The notes beneath the pieces were generated by a model, which saw only the letters and a list, made by a program, of their open reading frames with translations, ran no database searches and was not told the DNA's origin. 64,000 nt of DNA from Natronobeatus ordinarius (GTDB taxonomy: Archaea > Halobacteriota > Halobacteria > Halobacteriales > Natrialbaceae), in the NCBI RefSeq assembly GCF_024362485.1, contig NZ_CP101456.1, forward strand, positions 2,170,001 through 2,234,000. The letters are read 5' to 3'. A program made the translations under genes and the position numbers. Of this stretch, positions 7,180 through 16,261 are shown piece after piece. Each line of letters begins with the position of its first letter. Position 1 is the first letter of the stretch.

Positions 7180-8079
7180 TTAGATCTCCGTCTCGTATCT
7201 GTGTCGGATGTACATCGCGACCGCGTTCATGACGAACAGGAACGTGAGCAACACGACGATACCGACCGCGGCGAGGTGGATGAAGTGCTGGCTCGGTTCG
7301 TTCGCCCAGTTGTAGATCGTCGTCGGCATCGCGCTGAAGCGGTCGAACGGGCCGTAGGGCATCCGGTTGATGAAGATCGCTCCGACCATGATCAGCGGAG
7401 CCGTCTCGCCGATCGCGCGGGCGAGTGCGAGGATGGTCCCGGTCATGATGCCGGGGATCGCCGCCGGCAGGACGACCCGCCGGATCGTCTGCCACTTCGT
7501 CGCGCCCGTCGCGTACGAGCCGTTGCGCACCCCGTCGGGAACCGACCGCAGCGCCTCCTGTGCGGAGACGATGATGATCGGCATGACGAGCAAGGCGAGG
7601 GCGATCGCCCCGGCGAGCAAGATCGGCCCCATCCCGATCCCGTTGACGAACGCCGCCAGTCCGAGTAGGCCATAGACGATCGACGGGACACCCGCGAGGT
7701 TCGCCAGGTTCGCCTCGATGAGACGGGTGATTCGGTTGTCAGGTGCGTACTCCTCTAGATAGATCGCCGAGCCGACGCCAACGAAAAACGACAGGATCGT
7801 CACCAGGACCATCAGCATGACCGAGGCGACGATCGCACCTCTGAATCCGGATAACTCTTCACGCCGGGAGCCATCCCGGGTGAAGAAATCGACCAGACTG
7901 ATGTTGTACTCGGTCAGGCCGACGTAGAAGTCGGTGGCGACGTCGAACAACAGGAGTGCGAGCATGACGACGCCGAACATCGACGCGGCGAAGATGACCC
8001 CGAGGAAGAGTCGGTTCTTCAGGTGCTCCCAGCCGAGGTCGACGTCACTGAACAGGTCGGTGTCGGTATCGGTACTCAT
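7180..8079 (-). CDS. pstA: Phosphate ABC transporter permease PstA
   Basis: This inner-membrane permease of about 299 residues has six predicted helices. The binding-protein-dependent transport EAA loop is visible as [39 protein letters not shown], which contacts PstB. The N-terminal cytoplasmic tail is acidic ([17 protein letters not shown]). The ATG at 8079 overlaps the pstC stop by 4 bases (ATGA), so the two are translationally coupled; the frame stays open far upstream over pstC but that is a shadow. It pairs with PstC to form the phosphate channel. Confidence 0.94.
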   Translation of the reverse strand: MSTDTDTDLFSDVDLGWEHLKNRLFLGVIFAASMFGVVMLALLLFDVATDFYVGLTEYNISLVDFFTRDGSRREELSGFRGAIVASVMLMVLVTILSFFVGVGSAIYLEEYAPDNRITRLIEANLANLAGVPSIVYGLLGLAAFVNGIGMGPILLAGAIALALLVMPIIIVSAQEALRSVPDGVRNGSYATGATKWQTIRRVVLPAAIPGIMTGTILALARAIGETAPLIMVGAIFINRMPYGPFDRFSAMPTTIYNWANEPSQHFIHLAAVGIVVLLTFLFVMNAVAMYIRHRYETEI

Positions 8080-9077
8080 CGGTACTCCTCCTGGAAGCGG
8101 CGTTTGAACCAGTCGTTGAGCAAATTCATCGTGAGTGTCATGACGAACAACAGTAAGCCGACGGCGAACAGCGACTGATACTCCACTGTCCCCACCGCAG
8201 TCGTCCCGCGTGCCATCTTCACCATGTACGCCGTCATCGTCATGATCTCGGCGAAGGGGTTGGCGGTGAGATTCGCGGTGAACCCGGCTGCCAGCGTGAC
8301 GGCCATCGTCTCGCCGATCGCTCGAGAGACGGCGAGGATGTAGGAGGCGAAGACGCCCGAGATCGACGCCGGCAGGACGATTCGCGTCGAGACGTCGAAC
8401 TTCGTCGCGCCGAGGGCATACGCGCCGTTTCTGAGTTCGTCCGGGACGGCCGACATGGCGTCCTCGCTGATCGAGGAGACCATCGGGATCGTCATGATGC
8501 CGACGACCAACATCCCCGAGAGTAGGCTGTATCGGCCCATGTTGATGCCGAACAGCGCGGACGCGATCGGGGCGACGAGAACCGGGTTGATGAACGCGAT
8601 CGCGAAGTAGCCGTAGACGATCGTCGGGATCCCGGCGAGGATCTCGAGGGTCGGCTTGAGCTTCGATCGAACGCTGGCGGGAGCGTATTCGGAGAGGTAG
8701 ATCGCGGTCGCCGTTCCGATCGGGATCGAGACGAACGCCGCGCCGACCGTGATCGCGAGGGTCCCGAAGACGATCGGGAGCACGCCGTGAGCGGGCGTCG
8801 CGTGGTCGGGTGCCCACCGCGTTCCGGTGAAGAACTCGGTGAACGTGACCGTCCGCTCGGGATTCGCACCCATGAGCATCTCGGTCACCTTGGCGCCGAA
8901 GAAGTAACTCGCCGCGTTGTCGATCAACACGAAAAAGATCGCGAGCGTGGTCAGGACCGTGATCGCGGCACAACCAAACAGGATGCGTCGGGCTCTGCGG
9001 TCGGCCGCGTTATCGGCCTCGGCGGGCCCACCGCCGCTGATCCCGGACCCCGACTCGTGGTGTGATTCGGTACTCAT
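8076..9077 (-). CDS. pstC: Phosphate ABC transporter permease PstC
   Basis: This 333-residue permease has a long Ser/Gly-rich cytoplasmic N terminus, a first helix at ILFGCAAITVLTTLAIFFVLI, and five further helices. The EAA-type loop VPDELRNGAYALGATKFDVSTRIVLPASISGVFASY is clear. Between helices 1 and 2 is a loop with TVTFTEFFTGTRWAP typical of PstC. The ATG at 9077 lies 15 bases after the pstS stop. With PstA it forms the transmembrane pathway for phosphate. Confidence 0.94.
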   Translation of the reverse strand: MSTESHHESGSGISGGGPAEADNAADRRARRILFGCAAITVLTTLAIFFVLIDNAASYFFGAKVTEMLMGANPERTVTFTEFFTGTRWAPDHATPAHGVLPIVFGTLAITVGAAFVSIPIGTATAIYLSEYAPASVRSKLKPTLEILAGIPTIVYGYFAIAFINPVLVAPIASALFGINMGRYSLLSGMLVVGIMTIPMVSSISEDAMSAVPDELRNGAYALGATKFDVSTRIVLPASISGVFASYILAVSRAIGETMAVTLAAGFTANLTANPFAEIMTMTAYMVKMARGTTAVGTVEYQSLFAVGLLLFVMTLTMNLLNDWFKRRFQEEYR

Positions 9078-9092
9078 TGGGGAATTCGAGGC

Positions 9093-10115
9093 TTATGCGC
9101 GCTGTACGGTGAGGTCATCAGGCGAGGCACCGACCGCCTCGAGCCACTCGTCGATCTTCTCGTGGTTCTCCTCGGTCACGGCGTCCGGAGCGGCGTAGAA
9201 GCCCTCATCGCGGGCGAACTCCTGGGCGTCGTTGGTGTAAAAGCGGGCGAACGAGCCGATGAGGTCGGTCCGTTCCTCGAGGCTCGCGAGGTTGACGAAC
9301 GCGAACAGCGGACGAGCCAGCGGCGAGTACAGCCCCTCCTCGATGTTTTCCTGCGTCGGGAGGTAGAACTCGCCGTCGACGTCGCTCTCGACCGGGACGG
9401 CCTCGATCGGCTGGTCGTCCTCGATCTCACGCAGGTATCCGAGACCACCCCAGCCGAAGCCGTGTTCGTTGTCGGCGACCGCGGCCATGATCTCGTTGGT
9501 CTGGCTGGTCGCCGAGTAGTCGTCACGGACGTTCCCGATCTCGCCGTTGATCTCGCGGGTGAAGTAGTCGAACGTCCCGGAGGCGCTGTCACGGGCGTGC
9601 AACTGCATCTCCTCGTCGGGCCACTCCTCGCGGACGTCGCTCCAGCGGGTGACTTCGCCGGTCGCCTCGAACTCCCAGATCAGCTTGAGTTCCTCGAGCG
9701 TAATCTCGTCGACCCAGTCGTTCTCGGAGTTCTTGACGACCGACAGTCCGTCGAGGCCGACCTCGAGGAAGCCGTAGTTGACGTCGTTTTCGCTACAGAG
9801 GTCGACCTCGTCCTCGGTGATCATCCGGCTCGCGCTCTGGTAGTCGGAGTTCGCCCGGCAAAACTCCTGGAAGCCGGCCCCGGTCCCCTCCGGTGCGACG
9901 TCGACCAGGACGTTCGGGTACTCGTTTTCGAAGTTCTCGCCGGCCCACGAGGTGATCGGCGCGACCGTGTTCGATCCCGAGGCGTCGATCGTTCCCGAGA
10001 GCCCGTCGTCGTCGCTACCGAGACAGCCCGCGACGCTCAGCACGCCAACGGATGCGATAGTCGTGATCGCTGCTCGTCGGGTAATACGTCCCGCTGGATT
10101 CTGGCTGGGTGCCAT
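9093..10115 (-). CDS. pstS: Phosphate-binding lipoprotein PstS
   Basis: This is a substrate-binding lipoprotein of about 340 residues and the first gene of the pst operon. The N terminus has a Tat motif (RITRRAAITT) followed by a hydrophobic stretch and lipobox VAGC, so the mature protein is lipid-anchored outside the cell. DASGSNTVAPI is the first phosphate loop, and RDSASGTFDYF carries the Arg/Ser/Gly phosphate-ligand motif. The ATG at 10115 is preferred over a GTG at 10139 because the Tat motif then lies near the N terminus. The A/T-rich stretch at about 10147-10180 on the minus strand probably holds its promoter. Confidence 0.93.
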   Translation of the reverse strand: MAPSQNPAGRITRRAAITTIASVGVLSVAGCLGSDDDGLSGTIDASGSNTVAPITSWAGENFENEYPNVLVDVAPEGTGAGFQEFCRANSDYQSASRMITEDEVDLCSENDVNYGFLEVGLDGLSVVKNSENDWVDEITLEELKLIWEFEATGEVTRWSDVREEWPDEEMQLHARDSASGTFDYFTREINGEIGNVRDDYSATSQTNEIMAAVADNEHGFGWGGLGYLREIEDDQPIEAVPVESDVDGEFYLPTQENIEEGLYSPLARPLFAFVNLASLEERTDLIGSFARFYTNDAQEFARDEGFYAAPDAVTEENHEKIDEWLEAVGASPDDLTVQRA

Positions 10116-10473
10116 CGACTTGTCGTTTTCGACGACCACACAAGAACTGTTCTAATAGTTATATGTTGTACCGAGTACGTATCTATTCTCGGCCGTTGGT
10201 GGACGTTCTCGACCACTCGTCTATATAGTACACATGAGACTGGCTCCGAGAAATACTCGAGATCTGGCTCTCGGTCGTGAATCGCCTCTGGATCAAGTGA
10301 TGGCGATGGATTCCGGCGGACGGGACGAGCCGCGTCAGTCGACAACGGGCGGTCCGATTCCTAACGTTCACGAACCGTTCATGCGAGCGACGATGGACGA
10401 ACAACCGCTGGGGCGACCGCCCGGCGTTCGTCGTCTCGAGACGGAGTGATCGCTGGACTGGTGAGTGGGCGAC
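10116..10473. other. Intergenic region upstream of the pst operon
   Basis: About 358 bases without a convincing gene. The part next to pstS is A/T-rich, with TATA-like stretches near 10150-10165 (minus-strand AACTATTA and ACATATAAC) and another TATA-like tract at 10220-10230. These probably hold the phosphate-responsive pst promoter. I could not identify a P-box with certainty. Short open frames here have atypical composition and are not called. Confidence 0.5.
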
Positions 10474-11250
10474 TCAGCGTGCCGTCGAGAGACGGCAATC
10501 GAGCTGCCGTCGAGTCCGGTCGATAGACTCGCCGATCTCGGCGATCGTCGCGAGTGCCGGATACGTGTGTTCACACTCTCCGTAGAGGTAGTGACCGAGA
10601 TCGGTGTGGTCAAGGATCATCGCCCGCTGGCGGTTCTGAATCCACGACTGGCGGCTCGCGGCGAGGGTATTACAGTCGGTTTCGAGCCGCATGAGGCGCA
10701 CGCGGGTCAACCGCAACGCGTTGAACTCGAGTTGCTCGAGCGGCTGGGCGAGCAGCGACTCGAGTTCCTCGAGCACTGCCGTCAGTGCTCGTTCGGCCCG
10801 CTCGAGTTCGTCCGCTTCGGTCTCGAGCAGGTCGAGGACTCGCTCACGGGCCGTGATCGCCTGTCGACTTCCCTCGAGCAACAGGCGTTTCAACTCCGGG
10901 TGAAACTGCGAGCCGCTCGTGACGGCCGCTGCCAGCTCCACCCCGAGTTCGCCGGCGAAGTGCTCGAGGATGGGTTCGTCGTATACGTCCGTGTAGTGTG
11001 GAACAGTTGCCACGGTTTCGGCGTACGCGTCTACGACGCAGTCCAGTTTTTGGGGTGCAGTCGCGAGCAGCGGCGACTGCGTCTGGGAGGGCTGGTGGAC
11101 GTCGAGGCCCTTGACTCGATCGAGAAACGCCTCGAACGCCTGTTTTTCGTCGATCAGCTCCCGACGTTCGGCCCTAATTGCGAGCCTGGCTTCCTCGAAC
11201 GGATCGAGGCTGGGTTCCGGGGACACAGTAGCCGCAGTTTGTGTCGCCAT
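10474..11250 (-). CDS. Haloarchaeal helical protein (DUF7260-like), unknown function
   Basis: This is a 258-residue soluble, mostly alpha-helical protein. Two long coiled-coil stretches are visible: EARLAIRAERRELIDEKQAFEAFLDRV near the N terminus, and a longer one through ARERVLDLLETEADELERAERALTAVLEELESLL in the middle. Between them lies a conserved-looking HYTDVYDEPILEHFAGELG segment. The C terminus ends ESIDRTRRQLDCRL. I recall a haloarchaeal family DUF7260 with this layout but cannot confirm it. The ATG at 11250 is chosen; an in-frame GTG 15 bases upstream is less likely because an AATTAAG box about 25 bases before the ATG suggests a leaderless transcript. Confidence 0.7.
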   Translation of the reverse strand: MATQTAATVSPEPSLDPFEEARLAIRAERRELIDEKQAFEAFLDRVKGLDVHQPSQTQSPLLATAPQKLDCVVDAYAETVATVPHYTDVYDEPILEHFAGELGVELAAAVTSGSQFHPELKRLLLEGSRQAITARERVLDLLETEADELERAERALTAVLEELESLLAQPLEQLEFNALRLTRVRLMRLETDCNTLAASRQSWIQNRQRAMILDHTDLGHYLYGECEHTYPALATIAEIGESIDRTRRQLDCRLSTAR

Positions 11251-11577
11251 CGTATTAAACACCACTAATAGCTCTTAATTCAGATACGTGGTGGGTCGGA
11301 TTCCTACTGATCGATAAATAGCGATCCGTGCTGACGGGGGCTGGATCGCTACCCGTGAGTATGGACGGTTCCGTCGTGGGCTTCCGGCTCACTATCCCTG
11401 TGAATCGACCCGGGGCCCGAAACGTCTTTCTCGTGGTTCGCTGCCGGGTGGTCGGGGAAACACGGTCGGTGGAGTGAGGATCGTGGATGCTGTGTCCCGA
11501 CCGCATCCGCACGTTCTGCCGGTGGAGAAATAGCGCCGATCCCTACCTGGTTAGGCTGGCACTCGGGTGACGGGAGC
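11251..11577. other. Intergenic region, no gene seen
   Basis: About 327 bases between two minus-strand genes. The end next to 11250 carries the A/T-rich promoter box of the helical protein. In the rest I see no open frame with normal haloarchaeal codon use, no tRNA and no clear inverted repeat. Confidence 0.5.
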
Positions 11578-12324
11578 TTACGTCGTGCGTGCGACCGTCA
11601 GGTAGCCCGTGTGCCCGACCGGCGCCGTCGACGGCCTCGAGCCCCGCCCGTCGAAGTCCATCTCGCGCTGGATCGTCTCGTGGGTTCGGACGTCCGTGAG
11701 TCCGACCTCGTGCGCCGTCTCGACGACCTCGCGGCTATCCTCGACGAACGGGCTGTAGACCGCGAGGAAGCCGCCGTCGACGAGCAGCGTCGGTGCCTGT
11801 TCGACCATCGAGGGCGCGTCGCCCGTATCGAGCGTGAGGACGTCGAACTCCGGCTCGTCGACGAGCGACTCGAGCGACTCGAGGACGTCACCGGCTCGGA
11901 CCTCGACGGCGTCGGCGACGCCGGCCAGCGCCATGTTCTCGCGGGCGACGTCGGCGAAGTCGGGGTCGCGCTCGTAAGTGACGACCGAGGCGCCAGCGCG
12001 GGCCATCGACGCGGCGAGGACGCCGGTCCCCGTGCCGGCGTCGAGCACTCGATCCCCGACCGAGATCCCGGTCTCGCCGATGACGAGGCCGACGTCGCGG
12101 GGAACCATCGGTGCGCCCGTCCGCTCGAAGTGGTGAAAGAGGTCCGGCCCGCGGAGCGCGCGGACGCGAAACGCCGTCCCGAGGTGCGTCTCGAGCGTCT
12201 CCCCGGGCTCGACGTCCTCGGGGACCTCGAGCACGCCGAGGTCGGTGCCGAACTCCTCGCCCGGCTCGACGAGGTACTCGCGGTCGTCGTGGACGAGCAG
12301 GACGCGTCTCACGTGACCGCTCAC
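11578..12324 (-). CDS. trmI: tRNA (adenine-N1)-methyltransferase, TrmI family
   Basis: This 248-residue SAM-dependent enzyme belongs to the family making m1A57/58 in archaeal tRNA. The N-terminal beta domain is followed by the class I SAM motif [19 protein letters not shown] and the acidic [18 protein letters not shown]. The catalytic-site motif [11 protein letters not shown] follows. The C terminus [11 protein letters not shown] is typical of TrmI. The GTG start at 12324 overlaps the NAC gene stop by 4 bases (GTGA), so the two genes form a coupled unit. Length matches archaeal homologues. Confidence 0.9.
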   Translation of the reverse strand: MSGHVRRVLLVHDDREYLVEPGEEFGTDLGVLEVPEDVEPGETLETHLGTAFRVRALRGPDLFHHFERTGAPMVPRDVGLVIGETGISVGDRVLDAGTGTGVLAASMARAGASVVTYERDPDFADVARENMALAGVADAVEVRAGDVLESLESLVDEPEFDVLTLDTGDAPSMVEQAPTLLVDGGFLAVYSPFVEDSREVVETAHEVGLTDVRTHETIQREMDFDGRGSRPSTAPVGHTGYLTVARTT

Positions 12325-12686
12325 TCGAGCTCCTCGACCGCCGCTGCGAGGTCGCCGTCGTGGGCCTCGAGCGCCTCGCGAGCCTCGTCCTCGGTCGCGC
12401 CGGTTCGCATGGCGACGATCTCGACGTCGTCGTCGGGGATCGCTGCGTCAGCGTCGCCGCCCTCGTCGGCAGCGCCGCGTTCGCGTTCTTCGGGCGAGCC
12501 GATGATCTGGTAGGTCTCCTGCCCGCGGGCGTCCATCTTCGTCACGTCGGGGTCGCTGAAGACGAGGTCGTGGTCTGCGGTGCGGATGATCACTTCCTCG
12601 GCGTCGAGCTCGTCGACGTCGATGCCCATCTGCTTCATCATCTGTTCCATCTTGCGTGGGTCGAGCCCACCGCCTCCTCCAAACAT
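12321..12686 (-). CDS. nac: Nascent polypeptide-associated complex protein
   Basis: This 121-residue archaeal NAC subunit binds ribosomes near the exit tunnel and protects nascent chains. It begins [22 protein letters not shown]. It then has a NAC beta domain ([32 protein letters not shown]), an acidic low-complexity linker, and a C-terminal UBA domain ([33 protein letters not shown]). The ATG at 12686 matches the conserved family start; a GTG at 12695 is in frame. It is coupled to the tRNA methyltransferase gene by a 4-base overlap. Confidence 0.95.
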   Translation of the reverse strand: MFGGGGGLDPRKMEQMMKQMGIDVDELDAEEVIIRTADHDLVFSDPDVTKMDARGQETYQIIGSPEERERGAADEGGDADAAIPDDDVEIVAMRTGATEDEAREALEAHDGDLAAAVEELE

Positions 12687-12812
12687 ACCCGACACGTTGC
12701 CATCCGTCGGGAAAAGGCTACCGAACGACCGTGAGACAACTCACGCCCACCGGAGCCGCCGTGGATGTTCTGGCTCCAGTACGCTTATTCCGGACGTCGA
12801 CGAACGGTCCGT

Positions 12813-13244
12813 ATGTCCGCACCTGAACGCGTGCTCGTCGCCCTCGACGGCTCCGACCAGTCACGGGCGGGCCTCGAGTACGCTGCGGAGACGTACACCG
12901 ACGCGACGATCGTCTGTTTTCACGCCATCGATCCGTTCGACCGCGATCCCGAGGAGGCGACGGCCGAGCCGCTGACCGAGGAGTGGCTCGAGCAAGAACG
13001 CGAGCGAGTCGAGGCGCTGTTCGACCGCGCGCTCGAGCGCGTCGACCTGCCCGCAGATCGGGTCGAGCGGGAGACGAACGTCGGGCAGCCCGCAGAGTCG
13101 ATCGTGGCCTACACCGAGGAGGAGCCGATCGATCACGTCGTCGTCGGCAGTGTCGGCCGGGGAGGGGCGAACCGGCTGCGACTCGGGAGCGTCGCCGAGG
13201 TCGTCGTCCGCCGGTCGCCGATCCCCGTGACGGTCGTCCGGTAG
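12813..13244 (+). CDS. Universal stress protein (UspA family)
   Basis: This 143-residue protein has a single Usp domain. The N-terminal strand VLVALDGSDQS, the central VDLPADRVERETNVGQPAESIV and the ATP-binding motif VVGSVGRGGANRLRLGSVAEVVVRRSPIPVTVV (pattern G-2x-G-9x-G-S/T) are all present, so it should bind ATP. The ATG at 12813 is chosen since upstream in-frame sequence is not conserved-looking. It lies 43 bases before a second Usp gene on the same strand; the two may be cotranscribed or each have a promoter. Confidence 0.92.
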   Translation: MSAPERVLVALDGSDQSRAGLEYAAETYTDATIVCFHAIDPFDRDPEEATAEPLTEEWLEQERERVEALFDRALERVDLPADRVERETNVGQPAESIVAYTEEEPIDHVVVGSVGRGGANRLRLGSVAEVVVRRSPIPVTVVR

Positions 13245-13287
13245 CCTGGACAGTACTATTATCGTCCCCTCGCCCGAACGGGCGGGC

Positions 13288-13698
13288 ATGGAGGTACTCG
13301 TTCCGATCGACGGATCGCCACAGTCGAACGCCGCCCTGGAGCTCGCCCTCGAGCGGTTCGCCGACGCCGACCTCACGCTCGTCCACGTCGTCGACCCCGT
13401 CGGCGACGACTGGGACGACCCGTCGACGGAGGCCGGCAAGCGCTTCGAGGCTGAAACGGAGCTTGCAGAGCGACTGTTCGAGGACGCTCGAGCGCAGATT
13501 CCGGCCGACGTGGCGGTCGAAACGGTGGTAAAGCGGGGCTCTCCCTGGCGGGAGGTCGTCGCCTGCGTCGAGGAGCGCGACGTCGACCACGTCGTGATGG
13601 GCAGCCACGGCCGTGACGGAACGAGCCGGCTGTTGCTCGGGAGCGTCGCCGAGCTCGTCGTTCGGCGTGCGCCGGCTCCGGTGACGGTCGTCAAGTGA
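13288..13698 (+). CDS. Universal stress protein (UspA family)
   Basis: This 136-residue Usp-domain protein has an N-terminal MEVLVPIDGSPQSNAALE and the ATP-binding VVMGSHGRDGTSRLLLGSVAELVVRRAPAPVTVV. It is a paralogue of the preceding gene. A TATA-like stretch (TACTATTATC, about 13255-13264) lies roughly 25 bases before the ATG at 13288, so it likely has its own leaderless promoter. Usp proteins in haloarchaea accompany stress responses; the exact role is not deducible. Confidence 0.92.
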   Translation: MEVLVPIDGSPQSNAALELALERFADADLTLVHVVDPVGDDWDDPSTEAGKRFEAETELAERLFEDARAQIPADVAVETVVKRGSPWREVVACVEERDVDHVVMGSHGRDGTSRLLLGSVAELVVRRAPAPVTVVK

Positions 13699-13782
13699 GG
13701 CGGTGAATCCGGCGAACCGGTCGGAGACCGGCGACGACCTGACGGCTAAAGACGTTTTACCGATCGGCTGCCTAGAATCGGT

Positions 13783-14985
13783 ATGTTCAGAAGTTACCGG
13801 ATCGGCTCGATCCTCGGGATTCCGATCAAGCTGGACGTCACGTTCCTCTTGATCTTGCCGGTGTTCGCGTGGGTCATCGCGGTGCAGTTCGTCGAGCTGG
13901 CGGAGATTCTCAATCTCGTCATCGGCGCCGGCATCGACCCCGACGCGTTCGCCGGCACCGAGTGGATCTGGGTGCTCGGGCTCGCGGCGGCCATCGGGCT
14001 GTTCGTGAGCGTCCTGTTGCACGAACTGGGCCACTCGGTGGCGGCGATGCGATACGACGTCCCAATCGAGTCGATCACTCTCTGGCTGCTCGGCGGGGTC
14101 GCCTCGTTCACCGAGATGCCCAAAGACTGGCGCCACGAGTTCGTGATCGCGATCGCCGGACCCGTCGTCAGCGTCGCGATCGGCGTCGGCTCCTACCTCC
14201 TCCTGTTCGCCGTGCCGCCGGCGTTCGGCGGTATTCGCTTCGTCGTCGCCTACCTCGCGGTGATGAACGTCTTCCTCGCGGCGTTCAACATGCTGCCGGC
14301 GTTTCCCCTCGACGGCGGACGCGTCCTTCGGTCGCTGCTCGCCCGGAACCGTCCCTACGCGGCCGCGACCCAGCAGGCGGCCCGCGTCGGCCAGCTGTTC
14401 GCCATCGCCCTCGGCCTCTTCGGCCTGCTCGCGCTCAACTTCGTCCTGATCGCGATCGCCTTCTTCGTCTACATCGCCGCCGCCGGTGAGGCACGCCAGA
14501 CCGCCCTCGAGGCCGCCGTCGGCGACCTCCTGGTCGCAGACGTGATGATCCCGTCGAACGAACTGGTGACCGCTCGTCCCGAAGAGACGGTGAGCGACTT
14601 ACTCGAGCGGATGTTTCGCGAACGCCACTCCGGCTTCCCGGTGGTCGAGGACGGACACGTCGTCGGAATCGTCACCCTCGAGGACGTCCAGGACGTCGCG
14701 TCCGTCGAGCGCGAGGCGATGCTGGTCCGGGACGTGATGCGAACCGACCCGGAGACGCTCGACGTCGACGACGAGCTCGTCCCCGCGATGATCACGCTCC
14801 AGCGAAGCGGCGCCGACCGGGTGCTCGTCATGGACGAAGCCGGCGGTGCCGTCGGGATGGTGACGCGCTCTGACCTCGCGCGGGCGCTGAGCATCGGCAT
14901 GGTCCGAGGGCCCCGAGAGCCGGACGAGCGCGACCAGCCGCTCGAGGAGGTCTCGATGACCGACTCGACGCCCCATCGCTGGTAA
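13783..14985 (+). CDS. Site-2 protease-type M50 metalloprotease with CBS domains
   Basis: This 400-residue intramembrane zinc protease has the zinc-binding HELGH (His80, Glu81, His84) within a membrane helix. The third ligand is Asp177 of NMLPAFPLDGGR. About six membrane segments fill residues 1-230. Two CBS motifs follow (about 252-300 and 315-370; ADVMIPSNELVTARPEETV and RDVMRTDPETLDVDDELV), which probably bind an adenine nucleotide and gate activity. The family cleaves membrane-bound regulators or clears signal-peptide remnants. The ATG at 13783 starts at the family's usual MFRSYRIGSILGIPI. It lies downstream of the two Usp genes in the same direction. Confidence 0.92.
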   Translation: MFRSYRIGSILGIPIKLDVTFLLILPVFAWVIAVQFVELAEILNLVIGAGIDPDAFAGTEWIWVLGLAAAIGLFVSVLLHELGHSVAAMRYDVPIESITLWLLGGVASFTEMPKDWRHEFVIAIAGPVVSVAIGVGSYLLLFAVPPAFGGIRFVVAYLAVMNVFLAAFNMLPAFPLDGGRVLRSLLARNRPYAAATQQAARVGQLFAIALGLFGLLALNFVLIAIAFFVYIAAAGEARQTALEAAVGDLLVADVMIPSNELVTARPEETVSDLLERMFRERHSGFPVVEDGHVVGIVTLEDVQDVASVEREAMLVRDVMRTDPETLDVDDELVPAMITLQRSGADRVLVMDEAGGAVGMVTRSDLARALSIGMVRGPREPDERDQPLEEVSMTDSTPHRW

Positions 14986-15045
14986 CTGGTACGACTCGGT
15001 GACAGCGAGCCAATCACTATGCTCCTGGGCGTCGTACGATCGGAC

Positions 15046-15222
15046 ATGTTTCGCGCGATCCTCCCGGAAGGACAGATCCACTGCGATCGGTACGACCACG
15101 CCGACGACGGGGTAGAACTCTACGATTCCGACGATCGGTTCATCGCGTTCGTCCCCTACAGCAACCTCCACGCGCTGCTCAACGAGGACGTCTACGCCGA
15201 AGACGAACGGTCGATAATGTGA
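15046..15222 (+). CDS. Small conserved-looking haloarchaeal protein
   Basis: This is a 58-residue acidic protein starting MFRAILPEGQIHCDRYDHADDGVELYDSDDRFIAFVPY. The pattern of alternating hydrophobic and charged residues suggests a small beta sheet, with a closing helix SNLHALLNEDVYAED. An in-frame ATG at 15019 would add nine residues of atypical sequence. Function unknown. It sits 60 bases after the M50 protease gene, same strand. Confidence 0.65.
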   Translation: MFRAILPEGQIHCDRYDHADDGVELYDSDDRFIAFVPYSNLHALLNEDVYAEDERSIM

Positions 15223-15313
15223 GACGGATTGCTGTCCCGAGGTGCTGGCGCGGTCGGAGACGGTTCGCGAGTGCGCCGTAACTGACGACAGTGGTTCGTA
15301 CGAGGCCGATCGA

Positions 15314-16261
15314 TCAGGCCGGCTGGTCGATCGCCTCGAGCTGCTCGCGATAGCGGTTTCTGACGGTGACGACGGTCGTCTGGGCGGTGTCGGCGACCGC
15401 TCGCTGGGGGACGGTCTCGTCACAGAGGAGGCCAGCGGCGTAGATCGCTGCGGCCGCGTAGCCGGTCGGCGACTTGCCGGAGTGGAGCCCGGCTTCGGTC
15501 GTCTCGTCGATGATCTCGATCGCTTTCGTCTCGACGTCCTTGCTCACGTCGAGTTCCGAACAGAAGCGCGGGACGAACTGGCGCGGATTTGTCGGCTCTA
15601 AATTGATGTCGAGTTCGTCCGCGATGTAGCGGTAGGTGCGCCCGATCTCGCGCTGGTCGACGCGAGCGACGGCGGTGACTTCCTCGAGGCTGCGGGGGAT
15701 GCCCTCCTTTCGGCAGGCGGTGTAGAGCGCGCTCGTAGCGACGCCCTCGATCGATCGGCCGCGGATGAGATCACGGTCGAGCGCCTGGCGGTAGATGACG
15801 CTCGCCGTCTCTTTGACCGGGCGGGGAACGCCGAGGGCGCTGACCATGCGATCGATCTCCGAGAGCGCGTACTTCAGATTTCGCTCGCCGGCGTTCTTGG
15901 TTCGAATGCGTTCTTGCCAGACGCGCAGTCGGTGGAGCTGACCGTGTTTGTCGGCGGACATCGAGTGGCCGTTCGCGTCGCGGTTTCGCCAGTCGATGGT
16001 CGTCGTTAGCCCGCGGTCGTGCATCGACTGGGTGAGTGGTGCGCCGACGCGCGAGAGTTCCTGGTGCTCGCGTGCGTTGAACGCTCGCCACTCCGGGCCG
16101 TAATCGATCGGATCTTCGCTGAGAACGAGTCCACACTCTCGACAGACCCGCTCACCGCGATCGGGGTCGTGAACGATCGTGTCGGTCTCGCAGTCGGGAC
16201 ACCGGCCGGTCTCACTCGTCTCTGATTCGTCTCTGGTACGGTTGGTGATCGACTGCGTCAT
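15314..16261 (-). CDS. tfb: Transcription initiation factor IIB (TFB)
   Basis: This 315-residue archaeal general transcription factor has a zinc ribbon using C21, C24, C40 and C43. It is followed by the B-reader/linker region (SEDPIDYGPEWRAFNAREHQELSRVGAPLTQSMHDRGLTTTIDWRN) and two cyclin folds (about 120-210 and 215-310). The ATG at 16261 is chosen because the zinc ribbon then begins at a normal position; the frame remains open upstream by 64 codons that look non-coding. Haloarchaea encode many TFB paralogues and this is one of them; which one cannot be told. Confidence 0.93.
   Translation of the reverse strand: MTQSITNRTRDESETSETGRCPDCETDTIVHDPDRGERVCRECGLVLSEDPIDYGPEWRAFNAREHQELSRVGAPLTQSMHDRGLTTTIDWRNRDANGHSMSADKHGQLHRLRVWQERIRTKNAGERNLKYALSEIDRMVSALGVPRPVKETASVIYRQALDRDLIRGRSIEGVATSALYTACRKEGIPRSLEEVTAVARVDQREIGRTYRYIADELDINLEPTNPRQFVPRFCSELDVSKDVETKAIEIIDETTEAGLHSGKSPTGYAAAAIYAAGLLCDETVPQRAVADTAQTTVVTVRNRYREQLEAIDQPA

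Noticed and set aside
7180-8973. A single 597-codon minus-strand frame running from PstA back over PstC.
   Set aside because: The first half is the reading-frame shadow of pstC; PstA homology begins at the ATG at 8079, which overlaps the pstC stop.
10234-10449. A 71-codon plus-strand frame upstream of the pst operon.
   Set aside because: No conserved-looking composition or promoter; the region is better explained as regulatory sequence.
12718-14136. A 472-codon minus-strand open frame over the Usp and M50 genes.
   Set aside because: It is antisense to three well-supported genes and has no recognisable protein pattern.
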